A stretch of DNA of 64,000 nucleotides. Origin: Setaria digitata (taxonomy: Eukaryota; Nematoda; Chromadorea; Rhabditida; Setariidae). Positions 25,801-38,400 of the stretch are shown here, piece after piece (the stretch's first letter is position 1; every line of letters starts with the position of its first letter). Under the pieces are notes generated by a model, which saw only the letters and a program-made list of their open reading frames with translations, did not search any database and had not been told where the DNA came from. A program made the translations under genes and the position numbers. Where the stretch lies: positions 1 through 64,000 of the forward strand of contig RCAB01000149.1 of NCBI GenBank assembly GCA_003640385.1. The letters run 5' to 3'.

Positions 25801-28800
25801 TACGTACCTTAACATGTAGTCATCCATGACATAACGTTTACTTGTACCTGTAATTGCATCATGATGTATGCTAAGTGCCAAATTTCTTCGAGCTAGCTCC
25901 AAATCACTTTTCGGATATATTCGAGTTGCAACACTTAGTAAATCCGCCAAGCGAAGTTCACTCTTTCAATATTGTTTGATGGTTAATTTAATTTAATGAA
26001 TTAATACAAATTGTGCAATTTAATTCAGTAATTAACTTTAGCGTTCTCTCTTAAAAGAATAGTTAGTATAGAAAAAAAAGAGGAGAAAAAAAGGAAAATA
26101 TAACTTTTATACTTGAATAATTCTTTCGAAACATTTAAAATATGTTCGATGATTGTAAAAACCAGTCCAGACAGGTGCTTTATTGAGTGGATTATCAATG
26201 TACGGAAAGAAATCACCATCAAGAACAGAAGTTTTACTTTTTCTACCTTCTTTTACTCCATCAAAGTACTCCTTTACTGTACCAAACTTCACCTTGAATT
26301 TTAATTAGTTACAAAATTTGTCCAAGTGGTTAATTACCACATTAACACAATCGTTATCATTTTTAATCAACAAAATGATATCATTATTCGTATAAGCTAT
26401 TCTACGATTTAAGAGCTTCTTACATATCAATAGGATTTTAAAGATTTCTGTTAATAGGAATTTCGATTCATTTAAATTTACTGATTACAATTATGATAGG
26501 CGAAATTTGAAATTTTAAAATACCAACGTTCATTTTAAATCGGTTGTAATTTCTGTTAATATATCGAAATAGTGTACTGTAAACACGATGAACAATTTCT
26601 AAATCATCAGGATCTGAATACAGGAAATCATCTCCTGCAGCTACTAAAACTGTTCCGGAATTATAGAATGTTTGCAATGATCGATATTGATTTGCCATTC
26701 GTTCACCACTACAATTTCAGTTTTTAATTTCTATTCTATGAATAAAGAAAAAATTTTGCCTTTCTTCCGTTTAAAAAAGAAAATCCATTAACTGTGAAGG
26801 AAGCTGGATAGTTAATAACAAGAATGATTGTATTAGTTAATCATTAAATTAAGAAAAAAAGCATACTATAAAGCAATTTGCTGGGCATTATTAACCTGTG
26901 CCCTTTCTGTACAAAACGACCGGGATGTCTTGGCAACGTCGAATTGACAGCAAATGGTTTCATCGTTTCCACAGCCACTACTTACTGTGTAATAATCATT
27001 TGGTAAGACATTTACAAATGGTGTCCAACGAAGTTGCTAAAAAAAATTATATATCATTATGAAATCATCACTGTTTGTTCAAATTCCTATTTTAATTCGA
27101 GAATAATTCCAATATGAGTAAGGGAATTAAGAATTTATATTTACTTTTCTGATTTATAAATCTATGGATTCTAACTTCGTCTTCTTTATTTTTTCTTATC
27201 TCATTATCGCTGTATGTATTTTATCTCAAAATTATCATCAAGCAGTTGAGGAAATGTTTTTTTTTACCGAGTCCCATTTTTGTCGCCAACGGAAATGTAG
27301 CTGATGACTTTGCTTTAAAACATTTTTAATATCAGTATTGATCCGACATATCACCATTCGATTGATATCAGCTAAACTCAGCAGATATGGCATCATAAGT
27401 CCATGACCAAATGGATCCACTGACCTACATTCCGATTTAACATTCCGGTTTAAATTCTGTCTCCCTGCTTGTTCCTCTTATAATACCTCATTTCTCTAGC
27501 TTAATTTATAACAAAATGTAATTAAAATTGCAATTTAAGTTAGTGATGCTAATTAAGCATTTCGTGCACTTTTATCTGCTGCTTACTAAAAAAAAAGAAA
27601 AAAATACAATGATCACTCTAAAAATATAAAACTATAAAAACTTACTATAAAAAAATTATATATATTAAAATAACATATTAATATTATGCAATTCTATGTT
27701 TTATACAATTATGAACAATTACATTTCTATATTTACAAATTACCCAATTATAGATACAAATGCATATATGCTATTTATAATTGCAAATTACGTACTATTA
27801 TAAAATTGTATATATTACTGTACTACAAAAACTTACTATAAAAAAACAATGGTCGGTACTATGAAACTAATTAGTCAATATTATTGTGCTTTAGCACTGC
27901 TAAGATTGAAATTTACACATGTATTTATGCTCCTTATAAAGAAATTGAGGAAAAATAAAAGTTTATTGAAATCTTTCCAGTCAAAAAGGAAAAGAGAAAT
28001 TTTTGAAATCTTTTTAGCAAAAAAAAGAAAAGATGAAGGTACCATGAAGTGGTGGGCGTAATATTTAATTTTTTCTGCAAATACTGATGTCCAACAATGA
28101 TATTTTCAATAGTTTCCCAAAAATATGGTGTTGCCTCATCGTTCATCACCCACAAACCGCCACTAATTTCCAGACGACCTTCGTCAGTTAAGCTACAAAA
28201 GAAATTGTTTAATTGAATCATCGAAATTGAAAATAAAAATTCCACTTTTGCATTGTTAATCGCGGTAGACTAACTTTTTAAAATAATTCCGATAAGTTGC
28301 ATTAGCTTCGGACCACCATCTTTCGAGAAATGATACTTCAGACCAGATGAATCGTAACTTCGGATGTTTCCTGAGTGAGTTCACAACGTTGTTGATAATT
28401 TGTCGAACCTATGTGTAGTGAACATTCTATGTACAATTTTAAAATGTTTAAAAAGAAATTTTTTCTTCAATTTTGAAATTTATTCCCAGATAACCAAATA
28501 ATTATTTAAAGCTACTGTGTCGAGAATTCATTGATACATGGAGAATTTCTAATTAATTAAATATACCGAATGTTCTGCGGTGCTATAATACTCTTCGAAT
28601 GTGTACAACCATCCAGCATCAACATGTGAATGCAAAATGACATAGACATTTAAATGTTTTGTTATATTTTCTTTACGTTTTCCCACCTGAACTCTATGTC
28701 CATCGATCTGTTAATTTTTTAATTCATTATTAAAATTGCATATAATATATTTTCTTAGCATTCAGTCGTATAATCAGTTACTCCTTGATTCTTTTTTTTT

Positions 28801-29341
28801 TCTAATCGTAAATTTTCAGTATGATTTTTTTTCGAAAAGATATTTCATGTATAATTAATTTGAAAAATCGATTTAAAACAAGCTAAATATTAAATGAGCT
28901 TTTTTCAACAAAGCAAATAGGTAATTCGTATTTGGGCAAAAAAAAAATGAATATTTTTCCAGAAATAATTGTTAAATTACTACTACTCCATCCTTGAACA
29001 TACTTTAATAGTAACATTTTTTATTCGTGCTACTGTAAAACAATTATTTTTCATACCCATCGATTTGTTCCATAGTTCTCTATCTTTGAACTGAAAATAA
29101 CACATTACAAAAAATGAAATGTTGAATTTCTAAAGTCCGACGAATAAATTTATTATTAATTGCGCTACTAAATTTATTATTAATAAATAACACATTTGTT
29201 ATTTATATTTCCTCCTAAATTGTAATGTTTGTTAAGGCTAACTTTCATTGGTGATAAATAATCAGATGCGAATCCAGCCATCAAAAATATAGCTGCTGTT
29301 CCAAAAGCAATAATTAACATTACCATATGTCGCTTTGACAT
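22827..29341 (-). CDS. Golgi alpha-mannosidase II-like glycosidase (GH38)
   Basis: Exons, 5' to 3' on the minus strand: 29341-29243, 29083-29057, 28707-28567, 28408-28275, 28192-28043, 27424-27268, 27036-26867, 26708-26528, 26292-26113, 25962-25808, 25658-about 25634, 25497-25421, 25157-25007, 24885-24764, 24379-24244, 23996-23731, 23528-23327, 23072-22827; about 870 aa. Residues ~6-23 form a signal-anchor, giving type II topology. Catalytic landmarks of GH38: HSHVDAGW (zinc His70, Asp72), VDPFGHG (nucleophile/zinc Asp187), AGDDF (Asp319/320), CCQFD, and HHDAITGT (zinc His446 or 447). The family trims mannose from N-glycans in the Golgi. Exon 2 uses a weak acceptor (ttcaaag); the stronger ttttcag 7 nt earlier breaks the frame. 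The 3' end of exon 11 is ambiguous, and the C-terminus after residue ~830 diverges and may lack exons. Intron 13 is GC-AG. It could be the AMAN-2 or the AMAN-3 type; I cannot decide which. Confidence 0.88.
24886..25006 (-). other. GC-AG intron in the mannosidase gene (donor GCAAGT)
   Basis: On the minus strand the exon ends CTC-TTC-GAG and the intron starts GCAAGT at 25006. The downstream exon starts CTA-TCA-TTT (LSFLLPLAPL), and the join LFE-LSFLLPLAPL matches the EISFRAHIPPLG region of animal mannosidase II. The nearby GT four bases further in would shift the frame. Confidence 0.75.
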
Positions 29342-29354
29342 TTTAATTAAAACT

Positions 29355-29372
29355 AATTGATCTGAAATTTAT
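29355..29372 (-). promoter_or_regulatory. candidate trans-splice acceptor of the mannosidase gene
   Basis: The minus strand reads AAATTTCAG ending at 29362, 20 nt before the ATG at 29341. No upstream coding exon is visible, so a spliced-leader site is the simplest reading. Confidence 0.5.
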
Positions 29373-30028
29373 TATAAATTTTATCATATAATCATTTTAT
29401 CATTTTTAATTTAGCAACAAACACATTTTGAATTAAATATTGCGGATGCAGTAAGTACTTAGCAATATCAAACGGCAGCTTAATTTAATTCGAAAATAAA
29501 TGGTTATAACATTTAGAACACATGTGATAATTTTCATTAAGTTTATAGACTGATAAAAATTCTCGAAATTGGATTGAGAAGTTGTTCTTTATGAAATAAA
29601 TTCTGATTCCTTTTCACTAACATGTCTAACTAAGTTTCGTTTAACATCAATCAATCAGTCATTTCGATAACATCCCATACATTTTGTTGACATTTGAGAA
29701 AGAAAGAAGGAAGAAAAAAGTAGGTGTGAAAATCATTTCGATCAAACTAACTGACATGAATTAACATTTGGAGAAAAATTTGCTTTTGTATTGAGCATTT
29801 GTTTAAGATCAAAAGTGAAATTATTTAAATTTAAATGGTTCATCACAGATTGAGGAATCGATCAGTCAGTTGAACAATTTGCACAATCAGTTTGCTTAAT
29901 CAATTCATATTTCACGAGAAATATCATCGTCCGTGTAAGTATCGCAACGCCCAAATTCATGTTTTATTCATAATTTCGATCGGATAACAACCATTCATGC
30001 ATCTGCTTGTATCAGCATGAACTGACCA

Positions 30029-30275
30029 GAAATATCAACTGAGTTCATCGATTAATTGATCAGTGCATCATATCAGAGTGACTATACAATCATTCATTTT
30101 AACCTAATAGAGGTAACGGAGTAACTGAATTAATATATTAGTTAATTACTCTGAAATATGGACTGAGCTCATCGATTAACTGATCACTGTATCGTATCAG
30201 AAGTGACTAAATTGCTCGATCTGTTGATCATTTTAACATACAGAAGCAATGAAGTAAACAAATTGTTCAATGAAC
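30029..30275. repeat. degenerate tandem duplication of about 124 bp
   Basis: The block starting gaaatatcaactgag (30029) recurs starting gaaatatggactgag (30153). The best-conserved core is cgattaaytgatca followed by catatcagagtgac or cgtatcagaagtgac. Similarity fades toward the end of each copy. Confidence 0.6.
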
Positions 30276-31330
30276 CAATTATTCTGTTATATAAGAAGTA
30301 AACCGGATTACTCCATTAATTAACCATTCAGAAAAATTAATAATCACATGAATAAATGAATGTAATTTGAAAATGCATAAATTATTAGTAGTGAAATTAT
30401 TAATTCATTTAATGACTAGAAGAAATAGGTTTGAGCTGTTTTTCCTCATTTTTAACAAACACATTTCTTTTTTACCGAACATAATTTTATAATTACTGCA
30501 TGTAGAAAGTGGCAAAATTGATAATTTCAGGTCTTATAATTTGATTTTCCATTAAAATGATTTATTAAAATTTCCTTCCATGCATTTTTTTCTTTGTTTT
30601 TTGTGTCAAACGACATTGCATTGAATTTAATTTCAAAAAGATTTGAAAATGTTCACTTCAAGTATAACTTTTCGAATCAACATGACAAATTGAGCGGAAA
30701 TTTTCGAAATAAATGAATTTAAGAGGAAATCAAACTAGAAAAATTGAAATTATGGATTTTGTGGCATTGCGCAGTAGTTGGATAATGTTTGAAATGATGA
30801 AATGTGTTCGACAATGAGGAAGATATGCGCCTTTGATAAGGTGACATTAATTACATTAATTAATGTGACATTAATTCTTGATTTTATTTATTTTTTGATG
30901 ATCAACTTTTTAAGTGGAAAAATAAAAATCGCAATAATGATTAATTGAAATGTTAAGGGAAAATTGAGATGCTGATACATTCCATGTAGTTATTCCTGAT
31001 AAGCCTCTTTAAGTTAGTTTGATAAAGTTTGGTTATGCTGTCATTAGAATTAAATAAATGGTTCCATCGAAGAAATTATAAAATGAAGCATGAAAATGAC
31101 GATTTTTTCAATAAGAGTTTTTAAATTATTAGGCCAGCTGAAGATGCTTGGCTCAATATTGAAGATATCTGCCTTTTTTTCTAGATGATAAATAAAGGGC
31201 AAACATCAAGTACTGGCTATTCGATCACTTCAGTTGGAGACAGCTGATCAGAAATATCTTCATTATCGTGTGAAACAGAAAATAAAATTTCAAAAATTTG
31301 AAATTAATTGGAAGAACATTAGTGTCTTAC

Positions 31331-31599
31331 AACATTCGTATCACTGTTAACAATTTTTAGTGCGCAAAACTGATAAATAAGTGATTATTATCAGAAAAAA
31401 TTTGAAAATTTTTTGATAGATGTAACCGAAATGATAACATGAACAAAATCGATTCATCATTGAAATTCATGAATTTTGTTGCTGAAAGGAAGCCAAAATA
31501 AATACGAAGTGTTTGATAAGTTGGCTTGACTAGTCCAAGTAGGCACATTTATCAGAAAAGTAACTTTTAGCAACAATTGTTAACAGTGATACGAATGTT
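31331..31599. mobile_element. 269-bp element with perfect 25-bp terminal inverted repeats (MITE-like candidate)
   Basis: The left arm 31331-31355 (aacattcgtatcactgttaa plus caatt) is the exact reverse complement of 31575-31599. Inside the arms, tgataaat and gtgc-type segments show weaker, imperfect inverted similarity, so the whole unit could fold back on itself. No target-site duplication is obvious at the edges, and no transposase is encoded. A non-autonomous element is the favoured reading; a local inverted duplication is the alternative. Confidence 0.5.
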
Positions 31600-34494
31600 T
31601 GCTGAAAAAAATAGGAGAAGTTTGCTTTATTAGCAAACTGATAAAGAAAATTCAATTTAAAACAGCCTATCTATACATTGCTTTTCAAAGACAGAATGGC
31701 ACAGTGCTTGGTAAATAAATGATTTCTTTTTTTTTCTTTTGTTTGTTCTCGAAGTGATAAAGAGACTTCATCTTGAGATTTTTGCATTAGCACTACTGCA
31801 AAGTATTATGTGATTCCACAATCATTCACATATGCATCATTTGTTATTTAACTAATGAGTTTCAAAAAAAAAAAAAAGAAAATTAAAATAAAAAAAAAAG
31901 GAAAGGAGAAATTAAGCAGAATTTTCGGATTTACTGAATTTCTAAAATGTAAGATGCATAAGAGATGAGAAGTTGAAAACTGAATTAGTGATACTTATTT
32001 CATTCAGCAAAAAAATAATCATTGAAAAATGACTGATAGGCGTGATTTGTCCAAATTAACTGATTTCGTTTCAGGAACTCCGAGATATTTCGGTAATAAT
32101 CTTTTTTTTTTGAGAAAATAATATTGTTTATTGTGCTTTAATCATATGCATCTTTAGTCATAATGTCATTTCTTGAAATATTCCAAAATAATATGCTCGA
32201 AATGAGAAATTCAATCAAACTTTCTTACTTATTTTGAAAAAAAGAAAATGTAAGATTACTGTGAAAATGAGTAATTATTTCTGTTCCTAGCCCAAGAAAT
32301 GTTGAAAATTAGTTTGCTACTAAAATTTCTAATGAAATTGATTGACAATTAGACTTAGAAATAGCACAAAATATTATTATTTATTATCGTTTCTTAGCAA
32401 TACTATTATTTATTATCGGTACTATAAACGCAGTACATCATTATCAACTGCATTATCATCTTTGTTATGCTATTATTATCATATGCTATTATTGATATCA
32501 TTATCATGTTCACCGAAATCATCCATGAGATCGCTGATTTTCGTAATTAGGAACGCACTGTACTGCAATGATGAATTAATGTGTGTAAAAATGACATTTG
32601 AAAAAGTTTTCAAACTAGATTTTTGATGAATAGAATTTGCAAAATTGATGTTGATTTTGTAAATTTCATTTTGAAAGAAAAAAAGAAATTCAAGAACATC
32701 TCGAATAGTATCTCAATGAGAAATGATGCAACGAGAATGAAATACGCAAAAAATTTGAATCCTCTTAATGTCTATGTGTAACTTTCAGATCGTTTTTGTT
32801 ACAGTGAAAATAATCATAGAATGATTTCTGACTGACTGTTGCTCTTCAGAAACTGTCTGTATTTTCTGATGAAAAAAATCATTTTCCAATTTCGAAACGA
32901 TAGTTAGCTAACTTTTACACTCCGAGTAAATGATTTATTATTCCACTTCAGGATGTGTGTGGATTTAGCTGTAATACAGTAATATAAGAAATTGATTTCG
33001 ATATTTCGAACTTTTTGATAATTTCGAAAAATTTTTCTCACTTCTTTTCTTTCTTTGTGGTCACTGACACAGTAATCCACAGGCTAATGAAGATATTATG
33101 ATTACTGATTACAATGATTTAGCAAATAAGTTACTACTACTGGGTAAATGTTTGCAATCAGAATTCAGTTCATTGTCTAACCTGGTTATTTAATGAATTT
33201 CAGTTAACAATAGGTTGCAGTGCTTTTGCACTCTGAATACACTGAGCCTAGACTAATCTTTGAATAAGTTAAATCAATCAAACGGAAATAAATTATTCAG
33301 TGTTTAATTTGATTGAACTCGGAATATGTCATAAATTAAATTAACAATAGAATTGTGAACAAGAGTATTATAATTTACCACCAATAATCCTCTTTTATTC
33401 TTTCTGAATTACTTAGAGGTAATAGTTTTAGACGCAAAGCATTTCTCACTTTTCATCTTATTTGCTCAGTGTAAGTATAAAACAATTTTAAAATTTGAAA
33501 GTCTAAAAAATAAAACCTGCTCTTTGGTGATTTTTCATACTTTTGTGTTCTCATGAAACATTTTAAAATTTATTGTCACCATTACTGAAAGTTTATTTTA
33601 TTGTGACAATAAGTCATTCGGTTATTAGTTATTGTTCCAAACTATTTTAAGCAAAAATAAAAAAAAAACTTCATCATGAGAATTTGTTTTATCATATCAA
33701 CACTTTAATTTTATCACCGAAATTAAAAATTAAAAAGAGGTGAGCAGATACTGCTTAAAATTAATTTATTGCTATGTGAAAAGAAAGGACAGACAGATGT
33801 ATCAATTAGATAACTGAAAAATATGTTTGGAAATTGCCAGTTCGTAAGTTCGTAATAGGTGAAATAGCTCTAGCTTTAACTGCTTAGCATAATTAGTTAC
33901 CTGAAAAGTATAAAAAAGCCTCTGCAATTAACCAATAAAAATATGAAATTTTATTCAGTGAAAGGTTTGCAAGGCTAAAGCAATTTATACTTTTTTTTTT
34001 TGTTAGAAAATCGAAAATTTGCAAAAGACAACAATATATGTTTTTTGAAAAAGTTTTAAAAACAAAGACCAAAATTACGACTACCTGTTTTATCACTCTT
34101 TGCTTATTACTGGTAATTTTAACGAAATCTTTTTAATCGTCCAGGCAAACATACCAACGATAAGATTAAAACAAATAAATAGCATATACAAGTTTTAATG
34201 AACGAATGTACGGCTAAAGAATATGATAAATATTTGAGTGACTTAAAAAAACATCACTCACTTGTGTACTTTTTATTTTATTTTATTTTTATGAATGGGA
34301 TAGAATTTGAAGGATATTATGAAATTGTGCTTTTTTTTTAATTAATCGTAACTTCTCTTCGTAAATTGGTAAGTGAATTTTTCTTTTTTTTTTTTTGCCA
34401 GAAAATTTTCCAATTATGATTAGAGAACGTGATAAATGTGTAACTTAAATTTAAAAACAACCAGATTGAAATTATGCATTCTTTATTTTTTACA

Positions 34495-34680
34495 TCATTT
34501 AAAATGAAAAAAGTGATTTCCGATAACTGGTGCAAAATCATGTATGTCCCCACAACGATAACAAACTTTACTTCTTCCATTTACTCTGAAAACTGAACGG
34601 AATATCGAAACATATCCGTTATGATTAAGCATTCTGTTCACAAATTCATTCATCTTTTGATATATATAGGCTGACCGCAT
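34495..34680 (-). CDS. unrecognised small open frame, 61 aa
   Basis: A single open frame runs from an ATG at 34680 to a TGA at 34495-34497. Its composition is more protein-like than other random frames here: Asn/Arg/Val/Phe are spread evenly, there is a CYRCG motif, and it ends GNHFFHFK. There is no signal peptide and no neighbouring exon with a matching phase. I do not recognise the family, and in sequence this AT-rich a 61-codon frame can occur by chance. Confidence 0.22.
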   Translation of the reverse strand: MRSAYIYQKMNEFVNRMLNHNGYVSIFRSVFRVNGRSKVCYRCGDIHDFAPVIGNHFFHFK

Positions 34681-35477
34681 GTTTGAAAAAGAAAATAAAA
34701 TAAAAATTTCAAGATTTCAGCCATTTAAACGTACAAGATCAAATTTCATACTTCAATCTTTCAAAAGCATTTTAGAACAAAAAAGAGAATTGCATATAAC
34801 ATATTAATTGCACATGATGCATATAAATTGCACATAAAATAACAATCATTTTACTAACAAGTTTCATTACAATCAAATTAACGGAAATGCTTCGCAATAA
34901 TATATGCACATGCATAATAACTTTGATAATTAAGTAGCCAATAGATCACTTTGTTGTACATTAACTTTTTTTTAAAAAAAAAAGACATATAAAGTCATAA
35001 GACATTTCTTAATATGATAAATGACTTGTTTTAATCGCATACTAACAATAAGGAGCATTAAACGAACTGATAAGATCGATTTCTCCCATCTTTTGGTGAG
35101 AGAGAAATTAACGGATCACGGGAATTAATTTAATTGGTAAAAGTAGTATTAGTTGCATGTACAAAAAGAATGAAAGTCATGATTTAGGTCATATTTTTTA
35201 TTACCAGTAGTCATAACATTGGCAGAACATTTTAAGACAAGAAGTGTCAGAATAAGCGATTCAATCTCGTTTACTTTTTTTTTCTTCCTGGTGTACCATA
35301 TAAAAGAGAATAAGAGAGCATAAAAGTTGAACTTTTACTAACTAACTTCATTTGAAAGTTAGAAATACTTTTTACCAGTTCTGAATCAATAAAATTACAT
35401 AGGAATGTAAATATATAATAAGAAAAAGTTGCTAAGATGCTATAAAATGTAAGGACCGAAATTTCCAAATATAAAAA

Positions 35478-38400
35478 TCACAGTATTGGTGTAAACGAAA
35501 CCATAGTATCGGACTCAGCCGTCAAGTGAAACAATAAAAATTGAGCTGCTGAACCTGAAATAACGAAAATTCAAAAGTTAACTCTCCGAAATTACTAAGC
35601 GAAATAAAATTTATGTAAAATAAAAAAATTCATGTTTGATTTGTTTCAAACTTGATTCTCAAATCTCTACTTCAAGTTTATATCACTAGAACTTACCATT
35701 TTCATTCATTTGCATTGTTAAATTACGTACAGCTTCCACCAATGTACAATCCTTAGAAAGTTGCTCACGGACTGCTTCATCCTTGATAACGAACATTAGG
35801 AAATCAATAGTACTCTTGACAACATCGCCATCTTGACAACCCAGTAACAAATCCCAAATTTGATACGAACTGCTAAAACTCAATAATTTTAAGCAATTAA
35901 TATCAAAAAAGTTTAACAGGAGTAAAAATAAAAAATTAGTAATAAAGTAATTGAAATGTTACAGATCGATAGAAACTAATTTTACCAGTATTACCCCTAA
36001 ATCCTTTGATAATTTGAACTTCACATAGATAAAAGGTAGAATGTGCTTAATAAACGTTAAAAAAAACTTCCTGAATATTAATATAGTGAAAAAAAAAAAC
36101 AGCTACAACACGGTAATTTATTGCTAATATTAAAAAGTAATCACTTTCAAAGTTGTTACAGCCAATTTAAAAATAAAAAAGACACAAATACAAGTGGAAT
36201 CATATGAATAATTACCATGAAAATTTGATAGCATTCCCAAAATTGGTATTACAGTTTGATAAAGAGATCAGTAAACCATATGCTTTCTGGATTATTGATT
36301 TCTTTTGATGATTTGTTTTCTCATCACCCTTAAAAGAAGTTGACTTTTTTCCATTCATATTTGTTAAAAAATATTGCAAGAAACCCTAATTAAATAAGAG
36401 GATCCATGGAGCCATTAGGATCAAATATACTGAGCAATTTTCTTCAAACACTAATTAAAGAGTCACCTAACGTAATTTTTTTATATCTTACCATATTCAT
36501 ATTATGATGCTAATAAGTTGCGGATTAAGCAAATGAATGTATGCTCCTTACTGTAAAAAAAAAAAAAAAAAAAAAAAAGAAAAGAATCGTACTTCGATGG
36601 TATTTGCAGTAGTAGCAATAATTTCAAATAATACATCGGTCAAGGAATTATTATCAACGCTGATATTAAATAGTATTGGAGGATGATTTAACTGATCTGC
36701 ATCTACCAGTCGCGTGAACAACTAAAATTTCAGTAACTTTTATTGAAATAGTAATTTTTATTGGTGCAAAATCCAGTGCTAGACAATAAAGATCATTTAT
36801 TAAAAATATTGATAAGAACGATAGCTGAATCACTTAACCAGGTGAATCCCTCAAATCTCTGTCATGATGTAGTAAAATTATAATAATTTGAGATTTCGAT
36901 TAAAATTACAGTAGTCACAATTCATTCAATTTGAATGGTTGATTAAAAATATTTTGATGTGAATGCTGACAATTTAGTAATTTAGTACTACTGATTAATC
37001 AAAAATGATACATACACTCATCACGTGTAAACGTGAACCGAGATCGACAGGATGAGCAAGTTCATACAACAGTAAACTGGGAGCTCCTTCAAATGCTATC
37101 AACTGAAACATTGGAAGCTGGTAATGCATATATGTCTTTGCAACAATAAGACCACCCCTGCCTTATCTCAAACTGATTAAGCACTACAAAAAAAAAAAAA
37201 AAATCCTAAGATAATGATGCAAAGCACAAGATAAAGATACATTTCAATATATTTGTGTACTTTAATCATATTCTTCTTTCTGAAATTACAAACAGATTTT
37301 GCTAAAATTTACGAAATTTAAAATTATTTCGAATTAAATAATTATCCGACCGATGAAAATCATACTCTTTTTCTGACGTTGATATTACGCTCCGGTGAAG
37401 AACAGCCACCCGTAAAAACATGTAAGGACCATAGCATTGAAGAAATTAAATTTTTCACCACAGCTTCATCTCGTCTTTTGTAATAAGCTTGCAACAAATT
37501 TACTGTTCCTTCAATGATGCCACAATCAGCAATGAAATCCTGAAAATTGATCGAAAGTTGACAGCCGTACGAGTTTTGCAGCAATATGAAATCAATTTTC
37601 CAGATGGCCTATCATTTATTTAATCAACAGAGCATTATCATTGGTTATTAGATCCATAATTAAGGCGAAATATAATGGTTCATGATTTAACATTGATGGG
37701 AAATAAAATACTATAGCCAGTTAGGAGTCAGGAATACCTTATTTGCGTTAGAGCTACCATTGCAAGTTGCGGAAATGTTGCCGAGGAAGTCGAAACCAAC
37801 GTGTAAGAAATATGGATTATTACGAAAAATACCCATCATACTCAGCGTTCGACTAATTGTTTCACGTAGATCTGCATTTCTTACGCCGTCTACATCGCTA
37901 ACTACTCGCAAGCATAACATTACATCAAGAGCGACACGTTCGGAACAAGTTGGATTCGCCAAAAGATACGATATAGTCTGAAATATTAAGAGTGATTTGT
38001 GAATGAAATGACAACCTTATCAAAATAAAACGGAAAAAACTTATTGCCAGTTTCAATATTATACAACATCTGGTTTGTTATCGCTATTTAAAGATATTAG
38101 TTTCCCGCTTATATTTATCTCGCTTAACGCTCTTCTTTTCCCTGTTCTCTCCATATCATTACAGATATCAGCATACTTACCTTAACACCATCAAGCTGAA
38201 CAAATTTTTTAGCATAAAAAAGATCCGTTGAGCAAACCATAGCAAAAATGGCTCGAGCTATCCTATACACCACTGATTCATTGCCTTCTTTTTTTAGCAA
38301 TCGCAACAAAAGTTGAATGCCACCTTTTGATTCAAAAGATTGCTGCAAAGTTCTTTGTTTTCTTCCCTTTTTCTAACTTTAATGTTTTCAACAATTCTAT

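Larger units (their letters stand above)
29373..35477. other. intergenic region upstream of the mannosidase gene
   Basis: About 6 kb separate the mannosidase start from the wrm-1 stop; both genes are on the minus strand. It is AT-rich and contains a degenerate tandem duplication (30029-30275), a terminal-inverted-repeat element (31331-31599), many TGATAA/TTATCA motifs, and one small open frame at 34495-34680. No multi-exon gene is recognisable. Confidence 0.55.

Noticed and set aside
27849..28061. 70-aa plus-strand frame
   Set aside because: It overlaps antisense to the end of mannosidase exon 5 and the following intron, so it is a shadow frame.
32342..32626. 94-aa plus-strand frame (Tyr/Ser/Leu-rich)
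   Set aside because: It arises from a TTATTAT-type simple repeat and has no protein-like pattern after residue 60.
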